Source: Bacillota bacterium (GTDB lineage Bacteria > Bacillota > Dethiobacteria > DTU022). From it: a stretch of DNA of 36,840 nucleotides. A model generated the notes under the pieces. It was not told the origin of the DNA. It saw only the letters and a program-made list of their open reading frames with translations, and searched no databases. Positions within the stretch are counted from its first letter, which is position 1. Each line of letters begins with the position of its first letter. Of this stretch, positions 1-7,218 are shown piece after piece. The DNA is taken from NCBI GenBank assembly GCA_018400435.1, contig JAGYMW010000018.1:1-36840 (forward strand), read 5' to 3'. A program made the translations under genes and the position numbers.

Positions 1-2
1 TA

Positions 3-232
3 TCAGAGAATTGTTTTTTGAAACAGGCAGTTCGGTTCAGCCAAAGCAGTAAGAGATCAATCAATGAGATTGTAGAAGGCTGGGAATCCATGAAAGACTG
101 TTGTATCGCTGGCCTAAAAAGGATACTCTTGATTGTAATAAAACGCAGCTGACCGGTCAGCAGGAAGAAAAAAGTAAACTGCACAATAAGGTTGCTGAAC
201 TAGAAGAACAGAAATTGACTGAAAAAATTTAA
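3..232 (+). pseudogene. IS3-family transposase OrfA remnant, frameshifted
   Basis: Two reading frames together give an IS3-type OrfA (helix-turn-helix protein). The first frame, from position 3, reads LKQAVRFSQSSKRSINEIVE, matching the usual start in which FK(x)EAVRL is followed by a GRS-type helix. At about 75-85 the match moves to another frame reading RRLGIHERLLYRWPKKDT, then a charged leucine-zipper-like tail ending at the TAA at 230-232. The LGI-x-LYRW core is typical of Transposase_8/OrfA. A frameshift separates the halves and I see no OrfB or terminal inverted repeat downstream, so this is a decayed fragment that may begin before the window. Family assignment is from motif recognition only. 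Confidence 0.65.
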
Positions 233-382
233 GTAATATTTGGCACAAGTAACCAAACCTATGGGGCTGAATTAAAGCGAAGATAAATGTGACCTAAGGT
301 TTCCCCGTGATACCGTAGAGAAAGAGGTGAAAAAGCCCCCGCTTGTATTCTTTGCTGGTTTTCAGGTGGTTCTTGTACGTGA

Positions 383-513
383 TGGGGTCAGGTCTTGAAA
401 TATAAGATCAATGGTCGAGCTTTAAATATTGGGATCAAATCATCCAATATAATATTTTACCAGACCTGATTGCAGCTGTTTAACTTGATCTTATATTTCA
501 AGACCTGACCCCA
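383..513. repeat. 131-bp palindromic dispersed element, copy 1
   Basis: A perfect 29-bp inverted repeat (383-411 against 485-513) encloses about 73 bases containing a smaller internal inverted repeat around ATATTGG/CCAATAT. A degenerate copy lies inverted at 30229-30344. It has no coding capacity, so it is a MITE-like or REP/RAYT-type non-autonomous element rather than an insertion sequence. It sits 18 bp past the stop codon of the minus-strand lipoprotein gene, so its transcript could fold and act as a 3' end. The link to a REP-associated transposase is inference; none is in this window. Confidence 0.85.
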
Positions 514-531
514 TATATTAGGCTTGGCAGG

Positions 532-1419
532 TTAAATATTCAGCTCAATCGTGCTTTCATCTTCCAGCTTCTGGATGTGATCCATGATGATTGTTTGTTC
601 CTGTTCACCTTTAAGCTGTTCCATGCGTTGAGAAAGCAAAATTTCTTCCAGGCTGTTTTTGACTATCTCAAAGTCATTTTCTTCAAGCAGTTCGCCGTAT
701 TCTTCTTCTATTTGATTATAGTAGGCTTCTACCTGTTCTTTGGGCATCTGCGTATCGTCGGTTTCCAGGAGCTTCTGCAATTCCTGGTACTCGGCCTGCA
801 GCTGTTCGTAATAATCTCTTACTTCTTCTTCTGATACAGAAACATCATCCTCCGTGATTTGTTCTGAAGGATTATCTTCCAGGTAAGTTTCCAGGTAGCG
901 GTCAAGATAGTTTTCGATCATTAGCTCCCTGGTAATGTCGTCGTAAACGCTGTCCCGGTCCATCCCAGAGGCTTCCACTTCTTCCAGAAGCTTTTCTTCT
1001 CCACCAAATGCTGCTGCATATTCCTGGTAGCGGTCGTCTATTTTTTCTTCGCTGACGGTAAGTCCTTCGTCCAGGGCTTTCTGTTCAAGGAGCATTGGAT
1101 AAACAAAATAACTGTAAAGGACCTGTTCTTCCAGTTCCCCTGCCATATCTTCCGATTCGGGGCTGTCCAGGTCAATGCCCTGAGCAAGGTATTGGTTTTT
1201 TTCCTCTTCAAGAGCCTGTTCAAATTCTTCCCTGGATATTTTTTCACCGTTTACAGTTGCCGCGATTTCATCATTTACTGCTGTTGCCTCATCCCCGGCG
1301 CATGAACTCAGGGTTAAAGCTGCAAATAAAGTCACAGCAAGCAGGAAGCTGATTTTCAACCATTTCCTGGCACCCGAAGTACGCTGGGTATTAAATGTTT
1401 TCCTCTCCGTTGGTTTCAT
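532..1419 (-). CDS. SurA/PrsA-like lipoprotein (SurA N-terminal domain)
   Basis: A 295-residue secreted lipoprotein, probably an extracytoplasmic folding factor. A basic n-region (ARKWLK) and hydrophobic stretch lead to the lipobox LSSC, with the lipidated cysteine at residue 40. Next comes a SurA/trigger-factor-like segment (AATVNGEKISREEFEQAL), then long acidic helices rich in E, Q, Y and L. I see no clear parvulin PPIase domain, so a chaperone-only role is as likely as an isomerase. An in-frame ATG lies 87 bases further upstream, but the start at 1419 is chosen because GGGAGG stands just before it. It is divergent from the mini-lipoprotein and two-component genes. It could be a target of that system (inference). 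Confidence 0.8.
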   Translation of the reverse strand: MKPTERKTFNTQRTSGARKWLKISFLLAVTLFAALTLSSCAGDEATAVNDEIAATVNGEKISREEFEQALEEEKNQYLAQGIDLDSPESEDMAGELEEQVLYSYFVYPMLLEQKALDEGLTVSEEKIDDRYQEYAAAFGGEEKLLEEVEASGMDRDSVYDDITRELMIENYLDRYLETYLEDNPSEQITEDDVSVSEEEVRDYYEQLQAEYQELQKLLETDDTQMPKEQVEAYYNQIEEEYGELLEENDFEIVKNSLEEILLSQRMEQLKGEQEQTIIMDHIQKLEDESTIELNI

Positions 1420-1587
1420 TTTATTCCCTCCCTTTTCAGTTTGCTTTTTTCTTTCATCCATCAAGGCAAACTGATGCCCATCATAACAAAAGATAGTTGC
1501 TCGCACAAGGGGTTGAATTTTGGGGATTGAGACGATAGTGCCTTTTACTTCTGCTTATTGTCTTAAGTTTGGAGTTTGCATGGAATT

Positions 1588-1626
1588 TGTAAACATTTTG
1601 CAAACTGTGCAAATATAGTGTAAATT
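1588..1626. promoter_or_regulatory. Four phased TGYAAA repeats with an overlapping promoter
   Basis: TGTAAA, TGCAAA, TGCAAA and TGTAAA begin at 1588, 1599, 1608 and 1619 (steps of 11, 9 and 11 bp), about one helical turn apart. Read on the other strand they are TTTACA/TTTGCA, resembling the direct-repeat boxes of PhoP/OmpR-family regulators. A possible promoter TTGCAA (1598-1603), 17 bp, TAAATT (1621-1626) overlaps them and would serve the mini-lipoprotein at 1704. The OmpR-family regulator gene starts 360 bp downstream. The repeats are seen; the regulator assignment is inference. Confidence 0.45.
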
Positions 1627-1703
1627 ATGCTATTAACGAAAGGATTTTAGATCAGCCGCCCGGAAGAAAAATAAAAGCAGATTAATAAAAGGGAGGTATA
1701 AAA

Positions 1704-1829
1704 ATGAAAAAGCTGCTGGTTTATCTGTGCATCGTCCTGTTTATGTTTGGCGCTGTTGCAGTAACAGGATGCGAAGTGGAAGAAGGCATTGGCGGAGAAG
1801 AGTTCGAGGAAGAAATGGAAGATTATTAA
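1704..1829 (+). CDS. 41-residue mini-lipoprotein
   Basis: A very short gene with full translation signals: GGGAGGT at 1691-1697 and ATG at 1704. The product is a basic start (MKK), a hydrophobic helix, the lipobox VTGC with cysteine 23, and an 18-residue mature tail that is extremely acidic (E/D/G) and ends in DY. It would be exported, lipidated and left as a small anionic peptide on the outer face of the membrane. A strong hairpin terminator follows 35 bp after the stop, making a monocistronic unit between divergent and downstream regulatory genes. I recognise no family; a stress-induced or sensor-kinase-interacting peptide is possible but unproven. Confidence 0.7.
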   Translation: MKKLLVYLCIVLFMFGAVAVTGCEVEEGIGGEEFEEEMEDY

Positions 1830-1864
1830 GTTATAAGGCACTGAAAAGAGAATTAATAGTTTTT

Positions 1865-1912
1865 AAGCAGGGCCGGGTGAGGAAATAAATCTCGCCCGGC
1901 CCTGCTTAGTTT
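1865..1912 (+). terminator. Intrinsic terminator after the mini-lipoprotein
   Basis: A 17-bp GC-rich stem (1865-1881 against 1891-1907, one G-T wobble) with a 9-base AT-rich loop, followed by a short T-rich tract. It separates the mini-lipoprotein from the two-component operon. The T-run is interrupted, so termination may be incomplete. Confidence 0.8.
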
Positions 1913-1956
1913 GGTTTCCGGTATACAGATAATCTCGTAAAAGGAGATTCCCCATT

Positions 1957-1973
1957 TTTTGCGAACTGTCTAA
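1957..1973. promoter_or_regulatory. Second copy of the TTTTGCRAACTGT motif before the regulator gene
   Basis: TTTTGCGAACTGTCTAA matches 14 of 17 bases of TTTTGCAAACTGTGCAA at 1597-1613, inside the phased repeats upstream of the mini-lipoprotein. It lies 15 bp before the response-regulator start codon, so it could be an autoregulatory site or lie in the leader RNA. The evidence is the similarity alone. Confidence 0.3.
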
Positions 1974-1987
1974 GGGGAGGGACGGTT

Positions 1988-2689
1988 ATGAAAGAAAAGA
2001 TCTTAATCATCGACGATGATGAAAATATTTGTGAAGTAGCCCGCATTGCCCTGGAAGCGGAAGGTTTTCAGATAGACACAGCTTACGACGGCAAATCGGG
2101 GATGGAGAAGATATTAAGCGGTGATTACGGGGCGGTGCTTCTGGATATCATGCTTCCTGAGCCTGACGGCTGGGAAATCTGCCGCCAAATTCGCAGCGGA
2201 AGGTTTAAGAATCTACCCATAATAATGCTTACCGCTCGCGGCGAAGAAGTGGATAGGGTCCTTGGTCTGGAACTGGGTGCCGATGATTATGTAACAAAAC
2301 CTTTCAGCCCGCGGGAAATGGTGGCCAGGGTGAAAGCTGTATTGCGGCGGACTGAGAGATACAGTGAGGATTCTGCAGAACTGCAATGCGGTAATTTAAG
2401 TGTTGATATGAGGAGCCATACTGCCAGGCTTGGCGATAGAGAACTTGATCTGACCCCAAAAGAACTTTCCCTGCTGCGGCTCCTGGTCAGCAATCCGGGG
2501 AAGGCTTTTTCGCGGGAAGAATTACTGCGTGAGCTGTGGGGATTTGACAACCCGGTGGCTATTACCCGTACGGTTGACGAGCATATTAAGCGCCTCCGGG
2601 CAAAACTGGCCCGGATTGATCCCCGGCAGACCTATATCCAGACCGTCTGGGGGAGCGGGTACAAGTTTGAGGTGAAAAGAAATGATTAA
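1988..2689 (+). CDS. OmpR/PhoB-family DNA-binding response regulator
   Basis: A 233-residue two-component response regulator. The receiver domain (about residues 4-117) has the acidic pocket DDD at 9-11, phospho-acceptor D53 in LLDIMLP, and the switch region ending in YVTKPFSPRE. The C-terminal winged helix (about 130-230) ends in TVDEHIKRLRAKL and VWGSGYKFE, typical of PhoB/PhoP/WalR proteins. GGGGAGGG precedes the ATG. The gene overlaps the downstream kinase by 8 bases, so the two are translationally coupled partners. Targets are not encoded in the protein, but the phased TGYAAA repeats upstream of the neighbouring lipoprotein gene are candidates. Length and domain order are normal. Confidence 0.95.
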   Translation: MKEKILIIDDDENICEVARIALEAEGFQIDTAYDGKSGMEKILSGDYGAVLLDIMLPEPDGWEICRQIRSGRFKNLPIIMLTARGEEVDRVLGLELGADDYVTKPFSPREMVARVKAVLRRTERYSEDSAELQCGNLSVDMRSHTARLGDRELDLTPKELSLLRLLVSNPGKAFSREELLRELWGFDNPVAITRTVDEHIKRLRAKLARIDPRQTYIQTVWGSGYKFEVKRND

Positions 2690-4211
2690 GCGGCCCCGGA
2701 AGCCATATACCCTGTTCAGCAAGCTGATGCTTTCTCACCTCGCCGTGGTGACCCTCAGCCTTCTGATCATCGGAATTTTTCTTATTTATCTCATAGAAAA
2801 GTATTTTTTCAGCGCTCGGGAATGGGAAGTGGCCGGGCAGGCCTGGGATGTGGCCTACCTGGCTGCCGATGATTTAGGACGGGGAGATTTACAAGCATTG
2901 GAGAAAACAATTGAAATGCTCGCTTTTTCATTGGATGCGAAAATCAGGGTCCTTGATAATTATGGCATGCCTATACTGACAATCGATCCGGAAACCGAAT
3001 CGGTTGAGGATAGAGTTGAGCAGCAGGAAGGAGTTGGCCTGGAAGAAAGGGAAATTGAGCATATTTTCAAAGGTAATATGCTAACTAAAAAAGTCTACGG
3101 GCCTGCACTTCAGCGTTTGCTGGTTGCCGCCCCTGTCTATACGGAACACTCGGAGATGGGATCGGAAAGGGTTATATCAGATGAAGAACCGCAGCTTATC
3201 GGAGCGGTTACTTTAAGTGTGCCGCTGCTGGGCATTGAAGAAAACCTGACCCAGATCAGCCGTTTGATCCTCTATGGGGGAGCAATCAGCGCCCTTGTGG
3301 CCTTTGTATTTGTCTATTTTGTTTCAAGAAATTTAACCCGTCCCTTACAGAAAATAAATCAGGCCGCACTGGAGCTGGCAGCTGGCAATTATGATTGTAA
3401 GATAAAAGAAGAGTCTAATGATGAAATTGGTAGTTTGATCAAAACTTTTAACTATTCCGTAGAGCAGGTGGAACGAAACGTTGAAGAGCAGAAAAAGTTG
3501 GAACGGCTACGCCGTAACCTGGTAGCCAATGTGTCCCACGAATTAAAAGCGCCCCTGGCTTCAATCCGCGGTTTTTCCGAGTTGTTTCTTGATGGGCTGG
3601 TCGAAGAATCTGTTAAGGAAAAATATTTGCAGGTTATCCTCGACAATTCTGTCCATCTAAGCCGCCTGGTTGATGATCTTTTAACCTTGTCTCACCTGGA
3701 AAGCGGTCAGCTCTCCCTCGAGAAAGAAGAAATCTCCGTAGAAGCTCTCGTTAGGTGGAGTTTTGAAAGTATAATGCCGCGAGGAGAAGAGAAGAAGATA
3801 AAAATGAATCTGGAACTGGAACCTGCCCTGCCCGTAATAAAAGGTGACCGGACCCGCCTTCACGAGGTTCTTATCAATCTGTTGGAAAATGCCGTAGAAC
3901 ATACCCCGTCGGGGGGTAAGGTCAGTTTGAAGGTTTATTATCTCGATCCCCTGCTGGTCATGGAAGTGCGAGATACCGGTTGTGGCATTTCCGAAGAAGA
4001 TTTGCCGTATATATTTGAACGTTTCTATAAGACGGACAAATCCCGCGCACAGAACAGCGGCAGTTCGGGACTCGGTCTGGCAATAACTAAACAGCTGGTG
4101 GAGATGCATAATGGCAGAATTACCGTGGAGAGTACCCCCGGTGAGGGAAGTACCTTTAGCATATCCCTCCCGGTCTACGATACACGATCCGGGAAAAATG
4201 ATGAGCAGTAG
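2682..4211 (+). CDS. Membrane sensor histidine kinase (PhoR/ResE-like)
   Basis: A 509-residue partner kinase of the regulator just upstream. TM1 is at about residues 18-40, an extracytoplasmic sensor of about 150 residues follows, TM2 is at about 194-217 and then a HAMP linker. The dimerisation box NVSHELKAPL carries the phospho-accepting H286. The ATPase domain has the N box (NLLENAVEHTP), the G1 box (DTGCGIS) and the G2 box (GSSGLGLAIT). No PAS domain is seen, so signal input is through the external loop, which is acidic and has no obvious ligand motif. The ATG lies inside the regulator's last codons. The signal (envelope stress, phosphate or other) cannot be read from the sequence. Confidence 0.95.
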   Translation: MIKRPRKPYTLFSKLMLSHLAVVTLSLLIIGIFLIYLIEKYFFSAREWEVAGQAWDVAYLAADDLGRGDLQALEKTIEMLAFSLDAKIRVLDNYGMPILTIDPETESVEDRVEQQEGVGLEEREIEHIFKGNMLTKKVYGPALQRLLVAAPVYTEHSEMGSERVISDEEPQLIGAVTLSVPLLGIEENLTQISRLILYGGAISALVAFVFVYFVSRNLTRPLQKINQAALELAAGNYDCKIKEESNDEIGSLIKTFNYSVEQVERNVEEQKKLERLRRNLVANVSHELKAPLASIRGFSELFLDGLVEESVKEKYLQVILDNSVHLSRLVDDLLTLSHLESGQLSLEKEEISVEALVRWSFESIMPRGEEKKIKMNLELEPALPVIKGDRTRLHEVLINLLENAVEHTPSGGKVSLKVYYLDPLLVMEVRDTGCGISEEDLPYIFERFYKTDKSRAQNSGSSGLGLAITKQLVEMHNGRITVESTPGEGSTFSISLPVYDTRSGKNDEQ

Positions 4212-4317
4212 ACTGGTAAAAAAATTTATTTAAAAACATTTTGTTCTGAGCAGGTTCGGAGTTGAAGATCGTCGAAACATATTATTGTTTTCCATTTAAA
4301 GGAACGGAGATGGTTAT

Positions 4318-5433
4318 GTGCTCATTGGCGTACCCAGGGAAGTTAAGTGCGATGAAAACCGGGTTGCTGTTACACCGGGCGGTGTTCAGTCATTTGTCAA
4401 GGCCGGGCACCGGGTTCTGGTGGAGAAGTCAGCCGGTGAAGGCAGTGGATTTTCGGATGAGCAGTACAGGCTGTCTGACGCAGAAATAATTGCCAGTCCT
4501 GCTGATATATACAGCAGGGCGGATTTAATTTTAAAAGTTAAGGAACCCCAGGATTCGGAATACAAATTTTTACGGAGCGGCCTGATCATTTTTACTTTTC
4601 TTCACCTGGGAGCTGCACCCTGCCTGGCCGATGAGCTGCTTAAAAATAATATAACCGGAATTTCTTACGATACAGTACAAAAGCCCGATGGATCCTTGCC
4701 CCTGCTGGCCCCGATGAGCGAAGTGGCAGGCAAAATGGCTGTTCAGATCGGAGCCTACTACCTTGAAAAGCCGATGGGAGGTTCGGGAATCCTCCTCGGC
4801 GGTGTTCCCGGAGTTCCCCCTGCCCAGGTTGTGATTATCGGGGGAGGAATGGTCGGTATTAATGCAGCCAGGGTAGCTCTTGGTATGGGGGCGCGGGTCA
4901 GTGTACTGGATATTGATGCGGCTAAACTACGGTATATCGATGACATTTTTGGTGGCCGGATTGACACTGCCATGTCCAATCATTACTGGCTGGAGAAATT
5001 GATTGCCGATGCCGATCTGCTCATCGGGGCGGTTTTAATACCCGGAGCCAAAGCGCCGCATATTGTCAGTGAAGAATTGATAAAAACCATGAACCCGGGG
5101 TCTGTGGTGGTTGATGTGGCCATTGATCAGGGTGGATGCATCGAAACATGTAACACCCCAACGACCCATAGTAACCCGGTTGTAGTAAAACATGGGATTA
5201 TTCACTACAGTGTTGCCAATATACCGGGAGCCGTTCCCCGTACTTCAACCCTCGCTTTAACCAATGCCACCCTTCCTTATGCTTTGAAAATTGCTAATCT
5301 GGGTTTAATTGAAGCTGTAAAAGTTGATCCTGAACTGACCCGGGGAGTGAACACTTATAAAGGGAATGTTGTCCATGAAACGGTTGCCGGATCCCTGGGT
5401 TACGAATATGTCCCCCTGGAGGAGCTTTTGTAG
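4318..5433 (+). CDS. ald: Alanine dehydrogenase
   Basis: A 371-residue NAD-dependent L-alanine dehydrogenase, interconverting alanine with pyruvate and ammonia in the cytosol. It starts MLIGVPREVKCDENRV, the family's standard N-terminus with the pyruvate-binding arginine. Catalytic residues fit well: K75 in LKVKEP and H96 in FTFLHLGA. The Rossmann motif is VVIIGGGMVGINAARVA, and VDVAIDQGGCIET supplies the active-site aspartate. The start is GTG at 4318 with CGGAGA about 8 bp before it; length and N-terminus match the family. It stands alone between the kinase and a reductase gene. With the downstream glycine cleavage genes it fits amino-acid catabolism or peptidoglycan alanine supply. Confidence 0.95.
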   Translation: MLIGVPREVKCDENRVAVTPGGVQSFVKAGHRVLVEKSAGEGSGFSDEQYRLSDAEIIASPADIYSRADLILKVKEPQDSEYKFLRSGLIIFTFLHLGAAPCLADELLKNNITGISYDTVQKPDGSLPLLAPMSEVAGKMAVQIGAYYLEKPMGGSGILLGGVPGVPPAQVVIIGGGMVGINAARVALGMGARVSVLDIDAAKLRYIDDIFGGRIDTAMSNHYWLEKLIADADLLIGAVLIPGAKAPHIVSEELIKTMNPGSVVVDVAIDQGGCIETCNTPTTHSNPVVVKHGIIHYSVANIPGAVPRTSTLALTNATLPYALKIANLGLIEAVKVDPELTRGVNTYKGNVVHETVAGSLGYEYVPLEELL

Positions 5434-5548
5434 CCAAAATGATATAATCAGTGGTGATAAAACAATACCAGGTGAGCGTTTTATTGCTTGACAGGTAAAA
5501 GTAGATAATACTTTTTCGGCGTGTAGTAGCAGAAAGGGAGTATGGTCT

Positions 5549-6400
5549 ATGATTCTGATAACCGGGGCGTCTGGCAAGACCGGTCGGGCGGTACTCGGAG
5601 CGCTGGCCCGCCGCGGGGCGGAAACGCGGGTACTGGTGCGAAGACAGGAACAGGCTGATGAACTGCTCCAGAAGGGGGCCGTGGAGTCGGTTATCGGGGA
5701 TATGACCAATGCCGAAAGTTTTCTACAGGCCATGAAAGACGTGCGGGCGGTTTATCACATCTGTCCCAACATGCACCCGCAGGAAAGGGAAATCGGGCGT
5801 CTGGCTCTTAAAGCCGCACGGGCCGAAAAAGTGGAGCATTTTGTTTATCATTCCGTGCTCCACCCTCATACAGAGAAGATGCCTCATCACTGGCAGAAGA
5901 TGCGAGTGGAAGAAATGATTTTCGAGACAGGCCTTTCCTATACCATCCTGCAGCCTGCGCCGTACATGCAGAACATTCTTGCTTTCCAGGAAGAGATCAT
6001 GGAAAAAGGTAGTTATACAGTGCCCTATCCGCCCGGAACCCGCCTGAGCCTGGTCGATCTGGCTGATGTCGGCGAGGCGGTGGCTTCCGTTCTGCTTGAC
6101 CCGGGGCACGAAGGGGCAATCTATGAGCTGGTTGGAACTAAAGCTATGACCCAGGCGGAAACTGTTGCTATAATCGGAAAGACCCTGAAGCGTGAAGTGG
6201 TGGCTGCAGAAACAGACCTGAAAACCTGGCGGCGCAGAGCTATTGAAACTGGCCTTGAAGGTTATGCCCTGGAAACACTTGTCAAAATGTTTGAATACTA
6301 TGCTATGTATGGGCTGTGGGGAAACAGCACTACCCTGCAGAGGCTCCTTGGGCGTGAACCGCGCAGCCTGGCCGATTTTGTCCTGACTGAGTTTATCTGA
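5549..6400 (+). CDS. NmrA-like / atypical SDR NAD(P)-binding protein
   Basis: A 283-residue protein of the NmrA-like atypical short-chain dehydrogenase group. The N-terminal dinucleotide site GASGKTGRAV is followed by LVRR at the end of beta-2, an NADP-type feature. Later come VYHSVLHP and the substrate-domain phrase YTILQPAPYMQNI, which is typical of NmrA/QorB-like proteins. The classical YxxxK catalytic pair is not evident, so it may be a redox sensor or a quinone/NADPH reductase rather than a true dehydrogenase. The start is ATG at 5549 after AAAGGGAG. It is followed 52 bp later by a cupin gene. Substrate unknown. Confidence 0.85.
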   Translation: MILITGASGKTGRAVLGALARRGAETRVLVRRQEQADELLQKGAVESVIGDMTNAESFLQAMKDVRAVYHICPNMHPQEREIGRLALKAARAEKVEHFVYHSVLHPHTEKMPHHWQKMRVEEMIFETGLSYTILQPAPYMQNILAFQEEIMEKGSYTVPYPPGTRLSLVDLADVGEAVASVLLDPGHEGAIYELVGTKAMTQAETVAIIGKTLKREVVAAETDLKTWRRRAIETGLEGYALETLVKMFEYYAMYGLWGNSTTLQRLLGREPRSLADFVLTEFI

Positions 6401-6452
6401 AAAGTATACGAACAGATGGGATGAGGATCTTGACTGAAAGGGAGGTTTCCTA

Positions 6453-6809
6453 TTGTATACCACTGATCTTAAAAAAACAGAAGAAATTGATATTACGCCC
6501 GACAAGATGAAGGAGAAGGGACGGGTTACCGTCCGCTGGCTGCTGGGGGAACCGGAAGGAGCGCCGAATTTCGAGATGCGTTATTTTTCACTTACGGGAG
6601 ATGTGGCTACCGACTGGCACAGCCATGACTGGGAACATGAGGTTTTCATTGTGGCAGGAAAGGGAAAATGCCGCAGCGAAGATGGAGAAAGAGACCTCAA
6701 ACCGGGCGATGCCGTCTTTGTCGCCTCCGGGGAGCAGCATCATTTTATATGCGGTGGAGAAAAGCTCGATTTCATCTGTGTGGTCCCCCGGGGAACCCGG
6801 AACATTTAA
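6453..6809 (+). CDS. Small cupin-domain protein
   Basis: A 118-residue single-domain cupin. It has the first cupin motif with metal-ligand histidines (DWHSHDWEHEVFIVAGKG) and the second (PGDAVFVASGEQHHF). The start is TTG at 6453, chosen because GGGAGG lies 7 bases before it and no ATG is nearby. Such proteins bind Mn, Fe or Zn and act as isomerases, dioxygenases or small-molecule sensors; the substrate cannot be told here. Its placement after the NmrA-like reductase suggests joint transcription. Confidence 0.85.
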   Translation: MYTTDLKKTEEIDITPDKMKEKGRVTVRWLLGEPEGAPNFEMRYFSLTGDVATDWHSHDWEHEVFIVAGKGKCRSEDGERDLKPGDAVFVASGEQHHFICGGEKLDFICVVPRGTRNI

Positions 6810-6927
6810 ATAAGTCTGGAAGTATTTTAAAAGATGTAGTATTTTAGTAGTGATGGAAGTAATAAATGCTATAAAAATGCAATATTAATCAAACTAAACT
6901 ACCAAATCTTGAACAGTAAGGTTCATC

Positions 6928-7062
6928 ATAGCATTGGTACCATTGACTGATTTAATTCAGGAAGCCGACAGGGGTGGTTATGCCCTCGGCCCGGCCCGTG
7001 AAGCGGCGGTCGATATCATCCGTGAAAAGATTCGTCTCTTCGGTTCTTCGGGTCAAGCCTAA
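6928..7062 (+). pseudogene. Class II fructose-bisphosphate aldolase remnant with large internal deletion
   Basis: In one frame this short stretch reads IALVPLTDLIQEADRGGYAL, close to the N-terminus of class II aldolases (M-x-LV-x-x-x-x-LL-x-EA-x-x-GGYAVGAFN). It runs straight into GPAREAAVDIIREKIRLFGS followed by SGQA and a stop, close to the same family's C-terminus (LGPAR-x-A...EKIR-x-FGS). Some 240 middle codons, including all catalytic residues, are absent. The expected start methionine is ATA. The simplest reading is an in-frame deletion of a former fba gene followed by start-codon loss. A TTG at 6943 could still open a 39-codon frame, but no good ribosome site precedes it. Both halves are recognised from memory. 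Confidence 0.6.
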
Positions 7063-7068
7063 TAACCG

Positions 7069-7115
7069 AAATAAGTTAACGAAATCAAGCTTGTCCACTT
7101 AAGATTAACTTATTT
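7069..7115. repeat. 11-bp perfect inverted repeat after the aldolase remnant
   Basis: AAATAAGTTAA (7069-7079) is the exact reverse complement of 7105-7115, with a 25-base spacer. It follows the remnant's stop codon by 6 bp, so it may be the former transcript end, although there is no T-run. The rest of 6810-7160 is AT-rich and shows nothing else I can name. Confidence 0.5.
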
Positions 7116-7168
7116 GTAAAAGAAAGCGGATTAATTGTGAATTTTTTTCTGAAGTAAGAAGGAATTTT

Positions 7169-7198
7169 GCTTTTCATGGCGAATGAAAAGCGCATAAT
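7169..7198 (+). promoter_or_regulatory. Palindrome at the probable promoter of the glycine riboswitch operon
   Basis: GCTTTTCAT (7169-7177) and ATGAAAAGC (7183-7191) form a perfect 9-bp inverted repeat with a 5-bp spacer. CATAAT (7193-7198) stands just downstream as a possible -10, with TTTTCA (7171-7176) as a weak -35 inside the palindrome. The riboswitch aptamers begin about 20 bp later. The geometry suits a repressor or activator operator. The palindrome is certain; the promoter call is tentative. Confidence 0.4.
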
Positions 7199-7218
7199 TT
7201 AATATGGCAGATGATCCT

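Noticed and set aside
383-513. Paired repeats considered as a CRISPR fragment or an intrinsic terminator pair
   Set aside because: There are only two arms in inverted, not direct, orientation, the core is not spacer-like, and a second whole copy exists elsewhere; a mobile palindromic element fits better.
577-834. Open frame on the plus strand opposite the SurA-like lipoprotein gene
   Set aside because: It is rich in Phe/Leu/Val only because it mirrors acidic Glu/Gln codons on the other strand; it has no ribosome site or family resemblance.
1647-1841. Minus-strand frame covering the mini-lipoprotein
   Set aside because: No ribosome site or signal. The plus-strand frame has a ribosome site, signal peptide, lipobox and terminator.
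5455-5510. TTGACA at about 5494 as a promoter for the NmrA-like gene
   Set aside because: No -10 lies at 16-18 bp; GATAAT is only about 10 bp away, so I did not call it.
6943-7062. 39-codon gene starting at TTG 6943
   Set aside because: The frame continues upstream with aldolase-like residues and lacks a ribosome site, so a deletion remnant explains it better than a new small gene.
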